Shown here piece by piece: positions 1 through 7,573 of a stretch of 24,177 bases of DNA. The DNA is from Oscillospiraceae bacterium. GTDB taxonomy: Bacteria > Bacillota > Clostridia > Oscillospirales > Ruminococcaceae. The position numbers and the translations under genes are program-made. Every line of letters starts with the position of its first letter. Position 1 is the first letter of the stretch. Under the pieces are notes generated by a model. It was not told the origin of the DNA. It did not search any database and saw only the letters and a list, made by a program, of their open reading frames with translations. The stretch lies in NCBI GenBank assembly GCA_900757485.1, contig CAAEOA010000017.1, forward strand, positions 1 through 24,177, in the 5' to 3' direction.

Positions 1-174
1 TGCGATAACGAGAGCCAGTAGGATTGCAGAAAACAGACCTGTAAATATAAATGCACCGTTATCTGTGCTATAAAGCCATGCAGTAAGTCCACCAAATGCT
101 GCAAACATAATTAGCGTAAGTACAATCGGCATTTTACCGCTTCGTATTTGATATTTCCATTGCTTGCTTTCCAA
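1..174 (-). CDS. Partial membrane protein of unknown function (N-terminal part only)
   Basis: The reading frame runs from a TTG codon at 174 off the left edge of the window, giving 58 residues without a stop. The TTG is preceded by GGAGGAATAGGA, a good ribosome binding site at normal distance, and no ATG with a comparable site lies nearby. After a short charged start (LESKQWKYQIRSGKMP) there are two hydrophobic stretches, about residues 16-32 and 42-58, so it is probably an integral membrane protein. It lies 50 bp downstream of the preceding gene, consistent with the same transcription unit. I do not recognise the family. The coding call rests on the ribosome binding site, the open frame and the operon context. 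Confidence 0.6.
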   Translation of the reverse strand, partial: MESKQWKYQIRSGKMPIVLTLIMFAAFGGLTAWLYSTDNGAFIFTGLFSAILLALVIA

Positions 175-224
175 ATCCTATTCCTCCATTTTACCGAAAC
201 CCAAATTAGATATAGGTAGCACAG

Positions 225-737
225 TTATTCCTCAAAATACCCAATGCCTACCATGATTTTATTTAAGTCAGCAGCATTTTCTTCGTTACAATATGCAAAA
301 ACAAGCGTATTTTCAACGCGCATATTGATAGTATAGATTCCGGCTGCTTTTATACTATAGAGCATATAATTGCTCACGCCTTCGGAAACTTCAATATTAG
401 GGTTGTCGTATCTATTTTCACGTATATAACTTTGATATTGTTTTCTTATATGCTCTGCACTTGCATCGCTGTCGAATACGAAGAAATCAAATCTCAAATC
501 GTCCTTTTCACAAGCTACCGCACTCTGCAGCATGTCATCCACATTCCACTTTTCACGATAATCCTCAGTTACATCTCCATACATCAGCCCATTTGATTCA
601 AACACCTCTTGTACCAACTGCATCGTTGCTGGTGTTTTGGGGCCTTTAACAGCGAAAATATATATAAAGATAGCCACTATCAAAACAACAACAATTATCG
701 GGAAAAGAATAAATTTTAAGTTCGCTTTCAAATTCAT
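225..737 (-). CDS. Membrane-anchored protein of unknown function, 170 aa
   Basis: One N-terminal transmembrane segment (about residues 8-30) is followed by a soluble, acidic, mixed alpha/beta domain predicted to face outward. The ATG at 737 overlaps the stop codon of the upstream metallophosphoesterase as ATGA, which suggests translational coupling. A TTG one codon earlier (740) is also possible, but AGGTGA sits better for the ATG. The soluble part has two cysteines (in VACEKDD and YCNEEN) and no catalytic signature I recognise. It ends in a repeat-free Phe/Tyr/Glu-rich tail. Function unknown; a short sensor or accessory protein for its neighbours is only a guess. Confidence 0.8.
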   Translation of the reverse strand: MNLKANLKFILFPIIVVVLIVAIFIYIFAVKGPKTPATMQLVQEVFESNGLMYGDVTEDYREKWNVDDMLQSAVACEKDDLRFDFFVFDSDASAEHIRKQYQSYIRENRYDNPNIEVSEGVSNYMLYSIKAAGIYTINMRVENTLVFAYCNEENAADLNKIMVGIGYFEE

Positions 738-1606
738 CAAGTATCACCTTTACTACTTTTTAACTCTATCAAAATCACTTCCGGTCGGTTATTGAAACGG
801 AACGGAAGGATACTGTTTCCAATGCCTCTGCTCACGATCATATTCGTGTTTTCTTCGGTGTATAGTCCTGCATCATACTTGGGTAATAAGCCTTGATTTG
901 GCGCCACCAAGCCACCCACAAAGGGCAGTCTAAACTGACCACCGTGTGCATGACCGCTGAGGACTAAGTCCATATTGTTGTCTGCATAGACCTCAAACAG
1001 TTCCGGTCTGTGAGATAACAAGATCGTGAACTCATTTTCTGCATCCGAAATCTCTTGTAATTTGCTTTGCATTACTGTTTCGGAATCGCCAAATAAATAA
1101 TCTGTTTGAAAACTTGGATCGTTAACACCAAGTAGTGCAATCGTTTCACCGGACAGTTCAAGCTCGATGCGTTCATCATCTAAAACGACAACGCCTTGCT
1201 CGATCAGTCCTTCTTTTAGCTCGTCATACTCAGATACACGAGCTTCATGATTGCCCGTCACATAATAGCAAGGAGCAATCTCCATTGCTGCCTTTGTGAA
1301 TTCCAGGGCAATCTCAACATTAGTATTGCGGGAGTCAATGATATCTCCGGTGATTGCAATAATATCCGGCCCTGCATCCCGCAGCATATCAAGGAGCTTT
1401 TCATTGTTTTTGCCCATCTCCGCATTATGCAGATCGGAAACGTGGGCAATACGGTATCCGTCAAATACTTCGGGCAATCTTTCACTTGAAATCGTATATG
1501 TGTTGAATTCCAGTGCCGTGTTGCCCCAAACCGTCCAAATGATAAGTGCCAGAAGGATGGCTGCCACAACAACAAGCACGATTATTCTTTTTTTCTTCAC
1601 TGTCAT
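737..1606 (-). CDS. Membrane-anchored calcineurin-like metallophosphoesterase (YkuE/YaeI type)
   Basis: This is a 289-residue hydrolase with an N-terminal transmembrane segment (about 7-27) and a dinuclear-metal phosphoesterase domain. All expected motifs are present in order: D58-L-H60, GDIID (G87-D91), GNHE (118-121), SHRPE with H199, and GHAHGGQ (218-224). The C-terminal segment with the GLLPKYDAGLY and SRGIGNS motifs is typical of the YkuE/YaeI (UDP-2,3-diacylglucosamine-hydrolase-like) subgroup found in Gram-positive bacteria, whose physiological substrate is not settled. The start at 1606 has AAAGGAGG five bases upstream. The active site probably faces the cell exterior. It follows the PstS-like gene by 13 bp and overlaps the next gene by 3 bp. 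Confidence 0.95.
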   Translation of the reverse strand: MTVKKKRIIVLVVVAAILLALIIWTVWGNTALEFNTYTISSERLPEVFDGYRIAHVSDLHNAEMGKNNEKLLDMLRDAGPDIIAITGDIIDSRNTNVEIALEFTKAAMEIAPCYYVTGNHEARVSEYDELKEGLIEQGVVVLDDERIELELSGETIALLGVNDPSFQTDYLFGDSETVMQSKLQEISDAENEFTILLSHRPELFEVYADNNMDLVLSGHAHGGQFRLPFVGGLVAPNQGLLPKYDAGLYTEENTNMIVSRGIGNSILPFRFNNRPEVILIELKSSKGDT

Positions 1607-1621
1607 GGCAACCTCCTTTAA

Positions 1622-2608
1622 TTAGTTTATACGTACATATCCTGTTTCTTCGATGAGCGTCTGGCCTTCATCAGACAGGAGCCAGTCAATTAAAACAGGA
1701 ATATTCTCGTTGTCATTATCTGCGCGATAAATGGCATAGAACTGTGCAACGATAGGATAACTTCTATCCTGAATGTTTTCAGCACTGGGATATACACCAT
1801 TGAGGGAGAGCATCTTTACTGCATCGTTTTCAACAATGCCGTCCATATAATATCGGAATGAGAAACCAATGGAGGCACCTGTGATTGCAAGCGGAGATTT
1901 ACGACCAATTTCATAATCACCCATAAAGGCTTCAAAAGTAGTCTGACTTCCGCTGCCTTCCAATCTTGTGACCGGATTGATAATTCGATTAGCGCCGCCA
2001 ACTTCTTTCCAGTTGGTATATTCGCAGGCATAGATCTTTCGGATTTGTTCAACAGTAAGATTATCAACGGGATTATTCTCATTTACAAAGAACACAAATC
2101 CCTCAAGGCCGATTGGTACATAAACCAACTCAACACCTTTTTCTTCAGCATATTTTTTCTGATCCTCGGAAGGACCGGCACAGAAAAGAATATCCGTGGT
2201 ACCATCTACGATAGCCTGATAACCGCGCACAGTGTTCTTGTACTGCATGGCACTATCTTCGGCAAAGTTTTCGCCGTAGTAGTTATCGTCCGAAAATTCT
2301 CCGCCTTCGTATGTAACACAGCCTTCGGGATACACATTGTCAATTACTGCTGCATAAACAGGAACCAATGCTGCGGCACCGTCGAGAACCGGAAGGTTAT
2401 CTGTGAGCTTCAGCGAGGAGTTTATTGCTGGAAGGTCAGAACCTTCCTCATGAGGAAGATAACTCCTCACATCAATCATTTGTGCCTGAGTTGCACCACT
2501 AAAATTATTGGATAGTCTGCGGGTGAGTAGTTGATACATACTCAAATTAAATGCCACAAACAAGGCAACAATCAAGACTATCGCAACGATTTGCTTTCTA
2601 AGCTTCAT
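1622..2608 (-). CDS. Membrane-anchored PstS-like substrate-binding protein
   Basis: The 328-residue protein has an N-terminal hydrophobic anchor (about 7-28) without a lipobox cysteine, then a type 2 periplasmic-binding fold. PstS-family hallmarks include DGAAALVPVYAAVID near residue 76, GLEGFVFFVNENNPVDNLT near 157, and RLEGSGSQTTFEAFMG near 205, the segment that lines the oxyanion pocket in phosphate-binding proteins. The C-terminal half has the usual NGVYPS...YPI...YAIYR pattern. No permease or ATPase gene (PstCAB) lies nearby, so it is unlikely to work as an ordinary transporter component. Binding or sensing of phosphate or another oxyanion is an inference. Its ATG directly follows the stop codon of the 47-aa gene (TAAATG). 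Confidence 0.88.
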   Translation of the reverse strand: MKLRKQIVAIVLIVALFVAFNLSMYQLLTRRLSNNFSGATQAQMIDVRSYLPHEEGSDLPAINSSLKLTDNLPVLDGAAALVPVYAAVIDNVYPEGCVTYEGGEFSDDNYYGENFAEDSAMQYKNTVRGYQAIVDGTTDILFCAGPSEDQKKYAEEKGVELVYVPIGLEGFVFFVNENNPVDNLTVEQIRKIYACEYTNWKEVGGANRIINPVTRLEGSGSQTTFEAFMGDYEIGRKSPLAITGASIGFSFRYYMDGIVENDAVKMLSLNGVYPSAENIQDRSYPIVAQFYAIYRADNDNENIPVLIDWLLSDEGQTLIEETGYVRIN

Positions 2609-2752
2609 TTATCCCCACAGCTCCTTTCCAATAAAATAGATAATAGAGCAATGTTCGTAAGCATAGATCGCATAAATAAAGTGTGCTACGGTCAAAGCGA
2701 GGCAGACGCCAATGACCGAGAAGAGAATAATCGAAAACGTGCGATCCTTCAT
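2609..2752 (-). CDS. Small single-span membrane protein, 47 aa
   Basis: This short gene starts at ATG 2752, preceded by GAGGTGAGAAT, and ends with TAA at 2609-2611 immediately before the ATG of the PstS-like gene. The product begins MKDRTFSIILFSVIGV and has one transmembrane helix (about residues 6-30) followed by a short aromatic tail ending GKELWG. It fits exactly into the gap between the 83-aa membrane protein and the PstS-like gene, with a good ribosome binding site and junctions typical of translational coupling. Function unknown; it may be an accessory subunit of the adjacent membrane-anchored binding protein. Confidence 0.7.
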   Translation of the reverse strand: MKDRTFSIILFSVIGVCLALTVAHFIYAIYAYEHCSIIYFIGKELWG

Positions 2753-2761
2753 ATTCTCACC

Positions 2762-3013
2762 TCACATAAAGGCAACGGCCATAAACATAAGGGCAATAAA
2801 TCCAACAACGATTACTGCAAGAACACCGGCAATAACAGACAGCACAATCAGCATAATTTTACGTTTTTTGATTTCAGCATCAGAAAACGTGCCCGGTGCA
2901 ACCTTGTTTTGCTTCTTGGCAGATATGTAGCGATACAAACTGACACCGAACAGCGCTATCAAGATAATCGGTATTGCAAAGAAAAATATGTCGTAAAGTA
3001 AGATTCCGAACAT
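2762..3013 (-). CDS. Small two-span membrane protein, 83 aa
   Basis: The product has two hydrophobic helices (about residues 5-27 and 52-80) separated by a basic, polar loop with the sequence SAKKQNKVAPGTFSDAEIKK. The loop is expected to be cytoplasmic. AGGAGG lies six bases before the ATG at 3013. It is 11 bp downstream of the next upstream gene and 9 bp upstream of the 47-aa gene. I do not recognise a family. It belongs to the set of short membrane proteins (2609-3472) preceding the PstS-like protein and phosphoesterase. Confidence 0.8.
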   Translation of the reverse strand: MFGILLYDIFFFAIPIILIALFGVSLYRYISAKKQNKVAPGTFSDAEIKKRKIMLIVLSVIAGVLAVIVVGFIALMFMAVAFM

Positions 3014-3024
3014 AGTTAGCCTCC

Positions 3025-3303
3025 TTATTTCTTTTTCATATCGATGACATCAAGAACTTTATCAGCACAGAACAACACAACAAAGATAGATGCCGATGTA
3101 TAAACTCCCGTTGTCAACTTCTCCCACGTCCAATAATCATCTCCGTATATCAGACGTGCGATGGTATTTGTTACGTCAAAACCATCTGCTGTAGGATTCA
3201 GATTTCGGATGTAATTGAGCAAAAGTCCTACCGCAATAATCAAACTGATGCAAAGCAGAACTTTTACAGTAATTCTAATGCTTTTCATTATCTTCTCGTT
3301 CAT
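3025..3303 (-). CDS. Small two-span membrane protein, 92 aa
   Basis: I chose ATG 3303 because AAAGGAGAGC lies just upstream; a longer open frame from 3408 lacks this support. The 92-residue product has one helix at about 9-29 and a second at about 66-84. Between them is a roughly 35-residue extracytoplasmic-looking segment containing NLNPTADGF and YGDDYWTWEKL. The start lies 29 bp inside the end of the upstream 65-aa gene, an overlap typical of this cluster. Function unknown. Confidence 0.78.
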   Translation of the reverse strand: MNEKIMKSIRITVKVLLCISLIIAVGLLLNYIRNLNPTADGFDVTNTIARLIYGDDYWTWEKLTTGVYTSASIFVVLFCADKVLDVIDMKKK

Positions 3304-3472
3304 CTTTGCTCTCCTTTTCCTTGGTGAACATCCAGCCAAAGCCGAAAACTCCAAGTGCCATAAAGATATGAGAGAATTTGAGACTGAGATCAAACACAGG
3401 CTCGTCACCCATACCCAAAATCATCATAATACTGAACAATAAAATTCCAATGCCTTGTAATTGTCTTTTCAT
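3275..3472 (-). CDS. Small membrane protein, 65 aa
   Basis: The start is placed at ATG 3472, preceded by GGGAGTGAAGCGA, so the ribosome binding site lies in the last codons and stop of the upstream gene. In-frame TTG 3487 and GTG 3481 are less likely. The product has two hydrophobic segments (about 7-25 and 33-51). It ends in a highly charged cytoplasmic tail beginning KEKESKDERED. The gene overlaps the start of the following 92-aa gene. No recognised family; confidence rests on spacing, ribosome binding site and membrane topology. Confidence 0.68.
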   Translation of the reverse strand: MKRQLQGIGILLFSIMMILGMGDEPVFDLSLKFSHIFMALGVFGFGWMFTKEKESKDEREDNEKH

Positions 3473-3477
3473 TCGCT

Positions 3478-4422
3478 TCACTCCCAACTCGAAATAGATT
3501 TGTCTCCATATAACAAATTGCCGTCTTTGTCGTAAATCATTTCTCCGCCAAATACCGTTTCTGCCTGAGAACCATCTTCGCGTTCAAGCCAGTAATGAGC
3601 TAAGGTTTTATGAATGTAGCCAAGAGAATCCTCCGCAATAACATACACCTTCAGCTCGTCGCCGTAAGTAACCTTAAAACTCTTGACATACTGAGTGTTA
3701 TAGCTTTCACCAGATTTGCGTACTTCTTCAGTAATATCTTGTCTGCTGATTTCCTTTCCGTTTACTTCCTCAATAAGTGTAAACGAAGTAAAGGTGACAG
3801 GAGCATTTTGAGAAGCCGGCTTGGTTTCAACGGTAAAGCCTAAATCAACGCCTAATGTTCCATCCGAAAATTTTCCGCTTCCTCCGGACATATCTGCATA
3901 CAGAGAAGGCAAATGGCGCGAGAACATATAGGAAATATCTACATTCTCCAAATACTCGGTCTTTGTTTCTCCTGCTGACTTAATAGAGAGCAACGGCCAT
4001 TGATTGTAGTCTACAAAAAGTCCTACATCAATCGTCCCCTTGAACTCGTTACCATTTCTTTCTAATGGTGCAGTAACTCCATCTACGGTTACCGAAATCT
4101 GCATATCATCGGAAATCAATTTAGGAACAACCGTCAATAAAAGCTCGACGGTTTTCATATCTTCGCTCGGATTGCCTATGGAAAAATCAACGCCTGAAAT
4201 AAGGCTCGCTTGCTTTTTCAATTGTTTATCGACATTATCGTAAATCGAGTTGATCTCTTCACGCAAAATCTGAATATCACCCGTGAGGTTAGAGTTTCTT
4301 GATTTGAGATGATCTATCTCGTCAGAAAGTGTGGCAATTTTATAGAGGGAAAATGCCAGCAATACCGCCATAAGGACGGTTATGGACGTTTTCCAGTTAA
4401 ACTGCTTTTTGTTTTCTTCCAT
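3478..4422 (-). CDS. Membrane-anchored coiled-coil protein with beta-rich extracellular domain, 314 aa
   Basis: Start ATG 4422 follows AGGAGG by seven bases; the in-frame GTG at 4443 overlaps the previous stop and is less likely. Domains in order: short cytoplasmic tail, one transmembrane helix (about 11-30), a heptad-like coiled coil (about 31-72, LSDEIDHLKSRNSNLTGDIQ onward), then about 240 residues rich in beta strands. The beta-rich part resembles two Ig-like modules (residues about 75-165 and 185-280) and ends with a GGEMIYDKDGNLLYGDKS strand pair. No catalytic motif is visible. The layout suggests a membrane-tethered oligomeric surface or sensor protein. It sits between the zinc-ribbon protein and the short membrane proteins. 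I do not recognise the family. Confidence 0.82.
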   Translation of the reverse strand: MEENKKQFNWKTSITVLMAVLLAFSLYKIATLSDEIDHLKSRNSNLTGDIQILREEINSIYDNVDKQLKKQASLISGVDFSIGNPSEDMKTVELLLTVVPKLISDDMQISVTVDGVTAPLERNGNEFKGTIDVGLFVDYNQWPLLSIKSAGETKTEYLENVDISYMFSRHLPSLYADMSGGSGKFSDGTLGVDLGFTVETKPASQNAPVTFTSFTLIEEVNGKEISRQDITEEVRKSGESYNTQYVKSFKVTYGDELKVYVIAEDSLGYIHKTLAHYWLEREDGSQAETVFGGEMIYDKDGNLLYGDKSISSWE

Positions 4423-4439
4423 TACATTGCCTCCTTTGC

Positions 4440-4820
4440 TCACGGCAGTTTCTTGCCGCAGTTATTGCAATACGCGAAATCTCTGGCAACAGGCGTTCCG
4501 CAATAAGGGCAGAACTTGCTATCTGCATCGTTCTTTTTCTCTGTGGTAGCTTGCGGATTTCCAAATCGCTCATTCAGCGGATCGGGTTCTTCATTACCTT
4601 CGGTAATATCATAAGCGGAGTATCTGTTCTTTCCGGTGGCATTCTTGAAGTTATACACTGTCATGGCAATGGCAACGCCAGTCCACAGAACACCGAAGAT
4701 TGCAAAGATACCACTTGCCTGGGCAGCTATAACGGTCCAGAGGATACCGAACCCAATCATAAATATTCCAACCACACCACCCATCATTGATGGGCCGCGT
4801 CCGGGCTTAATGCTTTTCAT
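4440..4820 (-). CDS. Two-span membrane protein with C-terminal zinc ribbon, 126 aa
   Basis: Two transmembrane helices (about 13-33 and 37-57) precede a charged linker and a C-terminal zinc ribbon with C104-P-Y-C107 and C118-N-N-C121. This is the zinc_ribbon_2-like type found at the end of many small Firmicutes membrane proteins. The N-terminus MKSIKPGRGPSMMGGVVGI is conserved-looking and glycine rich. AGGAGG lies seven bases upstream of ATG 4820. The stop overlaps the GTG that opens the extended frame of the next gene. The molecular role is unknown; such modules usually act in assembly or protein-protein contacts rather than catalysis. Confidence 0.85.
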   Translation of the reverse strand: MKSIKPGRGPSMMGGVVGIFMIGFGILWTVIAAQASGIFAIFGVLWTGVAIAMTVYNFKNATGKNRYSAYDITEGNEEPDPLNERFGNPQATTEKKNDADSKFCPYCGTPVARDFAYCNNCGKKLP

Positions 4821-4831
4821 AGTAAAACCTC

Positions 4832-5278
4832 CTATTCAACAGGGGTAAAATAAAGGGAAAATTCTCCTAAATTGATTGGCAATGTAGGAACTTCAGAGCC
4901 GTCATAGTATTCTGTCGGAGCTACTGTAGCATATCCCTTAATACCATCAATCGTCACTTCGTAGTCAGTGCCTTTCGGTGTTTTCTGCTGCACCTTGTAA
5001 GTTCCGCTGTAGGTCTTATTATTAGTTGCATCAGTAATGGTAATCGAGCCGTCCTTGGCAACCAGTTTAAGATCCACAATTTTTGCATTTGGGTGGATGT
5101 CATCTTCTTCGCCGACAGCAACAACAAGTTCATCCTCGTTTTGTGCTACTTCAATGTCGTTTCTCATAACAGCGCCCATTTTCCACTCGTAATCTTCAAT
5201 GGCAACCACATCTCCACTACAAGCAGACAGTCCAAGTGCAAAAATAAGTACCATAAGTACACATACAAACTTTTTCAA
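4832..5278 (-). CDS. Predicted lipoprotein, 148 aa, unknown function
   Basis: The product starts MKKFVCVLMVLIFALGLSAC: a classic lipoprotein signal peptide with lipobox LSAC and lipidated cysteine at position 20. I place the start at TTG 5278 because AAAGGAG lies eight bases upstream. The longer frame from TTG 5296 would put that site inside the coding region and add MKGVFE before the signal peptide. The mature part is small and beta-rich, with the segment SITITDATNNKTYSGTYKVQ, resembling the DUF-type lipocalin-like domains common in clostridial lipoproteins. It lies directly after the 508-aa gene with overlapping ends. Ligand unknown. Confidence 0.85.
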   Translation of the reverse strand: MKKFVCVLMVLIFALGLSACSGDVVAIEDYEWKMGAVMRNDIEVAQNEDELVVAVGEEDDIHPNAKIVDLKLVAKDGSITITDATNNKTYSGTYKVQQKTPKGTDYEVTIDGIKGYATVAPTEYYDGSEVPTLPINLGEFSLYFTPVE

Positions 5279-5292
5279 TTCAAAAACTCCTT

Positions 5293-6819
5293 TCAAGGAA
5301 TAATATCTACCTCAATATCTTCCATCGGTTTCTCACGGAAGACGATCTTCCACTCTACATCATCTACGGGTTCAAAATGCAGAGCCGAGAGAACTGCGTG
5401 AGGCACCGTCTTGGTTTTGTTTCCGTTAGAGATAATCAGTGCCGTGGGGCCGTCAGCTCCGCCAATAATGCCAATACTACAAGCATCATAACTTGCTTGT
5501 GGTTCGTAAGGCTTTCTCGGTCTGCGCTTCGGCTCATCGTTATCAAGACAATCTCTGACTTGAAAATTCTTGTTCGGCAGTTCCGGCTCTATTGTATAGG
5601 TCATTGCCGTATGATGTGTCGGGAACTCATATTCTTCATGAGTGAACGCCTTCGACGTGAGTTCTTGCTTCTCATATTCCACAACCGTCAAAGTGTGCTC
5701 CGTATGGGTAACAGGGTGAGTGAAAGTAATTATATCACCTACTGCCGGATTCCTAAAATGAACGCCGTTTATGTTTTCAAGACGTCGTTCCAATCTAACT
5801 TTAAGCGACTTGATTGTGGGCTTTTTGATTGTCGCCCAAGGACACGACCAGCGATGGAACGACCACGCCTTTGTTGCATCCAACCCATAATGCTCAATAA
5901 GCTGTTTAGCTTCTATTGGATTCTGCATTCCTACGGGGATGCAGCTATCGGGTATCCAGTTGATACCGCAGCCGTGTTTTGCCTGGACAATCTTTCCGTT
6001 CACGAAAATATGCGGTCTGAAATCTATTGATAAAGGGTTTTCCTTTTCCAGTTCCTGTCGGACCTCACTGGGAAGTTGCGGATCTCCTTCGCATACCGGC
6101 ATCCACTTTTCAAGAAAAGTTCTCATTCGTTCGGGTTTAATCTCAACGCAAAATTCCACGACTAAACCTTTTGAACAAGAATAAATCGCGGGTATGTGCC
6201 ACACTTCTTCGCCCCAAGCAAACGAGCTATTTAAGGCGATTTCTTCACCGGCACGACCTTTTCCATTCTTCGTCCAATAACCGCCGTCAAAGAAAACCTG
6301 CCATTCTGTTGGCACCGGGGCGGCGGCGTTCATGTCGGGATCATAGTAGTCCTCGGTATAAGGAATTTCGGAATAATCAAACTCAGCCTGTAATTCTTTT
6401 ACATAAGAGAACGCATCTACAAAGGGTGTAAGACCTAATTCGTTGCGAATCGCATCTAATACCGCCTGCTGTTCTTCGGTTGCCGGACAGTCGATAAGAA
6501 ACGCCTTGTACTGTTCTTCATCCCAAGCGTAACATTGCTCCAACGCTGCCATATCCACACAAGAGAGAAGCAGACGAAGGAGATCTTCAAATGTGCGGGC
6601 AATGGGATGCACACAGTCACCAAAGTTCATGGGGCTGACAGCGAAGATCAGATCACCGAAGTCCGGAACGGTACAGTAGTGGATGCCGTCAACACCTGCC
6701 GAAGCGAGTATGTTCGCATCCTTTGGTGTGCAATAATATGGCGCGTAGTTATTATCCTGACAAAATCCTAACGGTGCCAGGTCAATATTCTTTTTTTGGA
6801 ATTCAGAATATGTAATCAT
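5293..6819 (-). CDS. Large cytoplasmic protein of unknown function with a GGADGPT motif, 508 aa
   Basis: This soluble 508-residue protein has no signal peptide or membrane helix. Residues 1-90 (PLGFCQDNNYAPYYCTPKDA) and 160-290 look like globular domains seen in uncharacterised Firmicutes proteins. An acidic linker separates them. A third domain (about 330-425) has ThrHis-rich strands. Residues 449-461 read IGIIGGADGPTAL, which matches a signature in the beta subunit of sodium-translocating decarboxylases, but here outside a membrane context. Start ATG 6819 follows GAGGAA. The end overlaps the lipoprotein gene. I cannot assign an activity; the decarboxylase label sometimes attached to such motif carriers would be misleading. 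Confidence 0.85.
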   Translation of the reverse strand: MITYSEFQKKNIDLAPLGFCQDNNYAPYYCTPKDANILASAGVDGIHYCTVPDFGDLIFAVSPMNFGDCVHPIARTFEDLLRLLLSCVDMAALEQCYAWDEEQYKAFLIDCPATEEQQAVLDAIRNELGLTPFVDAFSYVKELQAEFDYSEIPYTEDYYDPDMNAAAPVPTEWQVFFDGGYWTKNGKGRAGEEIALNSSFAWGEEVWHIPAIYSCSKGLVVEFCVEIKPERMRTFLEKWMPVCEGDPQLPSEVRQELEKENPLSIDFRPHIFVNGKIVQAKHGCGINWIPDSCIPVGMQNPIEAKQLIEHYGLDATKAWSFHRWSCPWATIKKPTIKSLKVRLERRLENINGVHFRNPAVGDIITFTHPVTHTEHTLTVVEYEKQELTSKAFTHEEYEFPTHHTAMTYTIEPELPNKNFQVRDCLDNDEPKRRPRKPYEPQASYDACSIGIIGGADGPTALIISNGNKTKTVPHAVLSALHFEPVDDVEWKIVFREKPMEDIEVDIIP

Positions 6820-6854
6820 TTGGTTTCCTCGCAGGTAATATCATTTATGCTGAA

Positions 6855-7181
6855 TCACAGCAATTCTCTCAGTTTGTCAAGGAAGGCTTCTTCGCCCCAA
6901 GTGTTGACTTTGAAGAACAGCGCTTGACTTCCTCCTGCAGTAATTGCCGAAAGACAGATCGGGCCGCCACCGTTTTGAAAGAGCGTAACACTCAGACTCA
7001 CACGGTTGCCACCAGCATAACTGTATCTTTCAAATACTCGAACGCTACAGCGGGCATCACCGCTACGAAAGTCACTGGATTCCTCCAGGGATGCAGACAT
7101 ACTTCCGTTCAGTATTCCATCTTCAATTCTACTTAGCCACTGATTAAAACTGCCATTCAGTGTATGCTCTAATTTAGCCAT
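6855..7181 (-). CDS. DUF6054-like protein, 108 aa
   Basis: The start is ATG 7181, with AAGGA seven bases upstream; an in-frame TTG 7199 overlapping the previous stop is less likely. The sequence (MAKLEHTLNGSFNQWLSRIE, then a SASLEESSDFRSGDARCSVR segment and a closing INTWGEEAFLDKL-like end) matches my memory of the DUF6054 family from Firmicutes. That assignment is not checked by search. The fold looks alpha/beta with a central glycine-rich hairpin (AGGNRVSLSVTLFQNGGG). No catalytic residues are obvious. It is probably cytoplasmic. Function unknown. Confidence 0.8.
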   Translation of the reverse strand: MAKLEHTLNGSFNQWLSRIEDGILNGSMSASLEESSDFRSGDARCSVRVFERYSYAGGNRVSLSVTLFQNGGGPICLSAITAGGSQALFFKVNTWGEEAFLDKLRELL

Positions 7182-7195
7182 ATTCTTTTCCTTTC

Positions 7196-7540
7196 TCAAT
7201 CGAGAACAACAGACTTTTTCTTACCCTTTTTATTTCTCGGATACTCTCTAATTCGAATCACAAAATCGAGGTTGATAGCTTCGGTCTTGCCATCCTTTTC
7301 CACGAGGATTGCACCGTCAGTCACTTCTTTGATGATGCCTTCGTACTGGTGATTTCCGTCGAAGGAGGAGATCACGCATTCTTTATCAATAAATCTCTTT
7401 GCAAGCACTTTCATTTCAGTATTGCCCTCCAATTTTCTTTTCTTAATAATTTGTCTTGCGACAACTGCCCGCCGATTACGGAACATGATATACAAGATTA
7501 TAAATAAGACGAGTATCGGTATGTATGTTGATGGGTTCAA
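7196..7540 (-). CDS. Single-span membrane protein with a small beta-barrel-like domain, 114 aa
   Basis: The start is TTG 7540 with a near-perfect GGAGGTGATT site seven bases upstream. The N-terminal helix (about 6-22, YIPILVLFIILYIMF) is followed by a basic stretch (RNRRAVVARQIIKKRK). Next is a domain at about 44-98 whose pattern KECVISSF-D-G-x-Y-EGIIKEV-x-D-GAILVE suggests an Sm- or SH3-like five-strand barrel. It ends in the basic tail NKKGKKKSVVLD. The stop overlaps the next gene region. The fold assignment is by eye only, and function is unknown. Confidence 0.82.
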   Translation of the reverse strand: MNPSTYIPILVLFIILYIMFRNRRAVVARQIIKKRKLEGNTEMKVLAKRFIDKECVISSFDGNHQYEGIIKEVTDGAILVEKDGKTEAINLDFVIRIREYPRNKKGKKKSVVLD

Positions 7541-7573
7541 TTAATCACCTCCACAGTAAGTAATGCAGATTGA

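Noticed and set aside
1622..2608. Phosphate ABC transporter operon
   Set aside because: No PstC, PstA, PstB or PhoU gene is nearby, and the protein is anchored by a helix instead of a lipobox.
5293..6819. Sodium-translocating decarboxylase beta subunit, suggested by GGADGPT
   Set aside because: The protein has no transmembrane helices and no other beta-subunit sequence; only the short motif matches.
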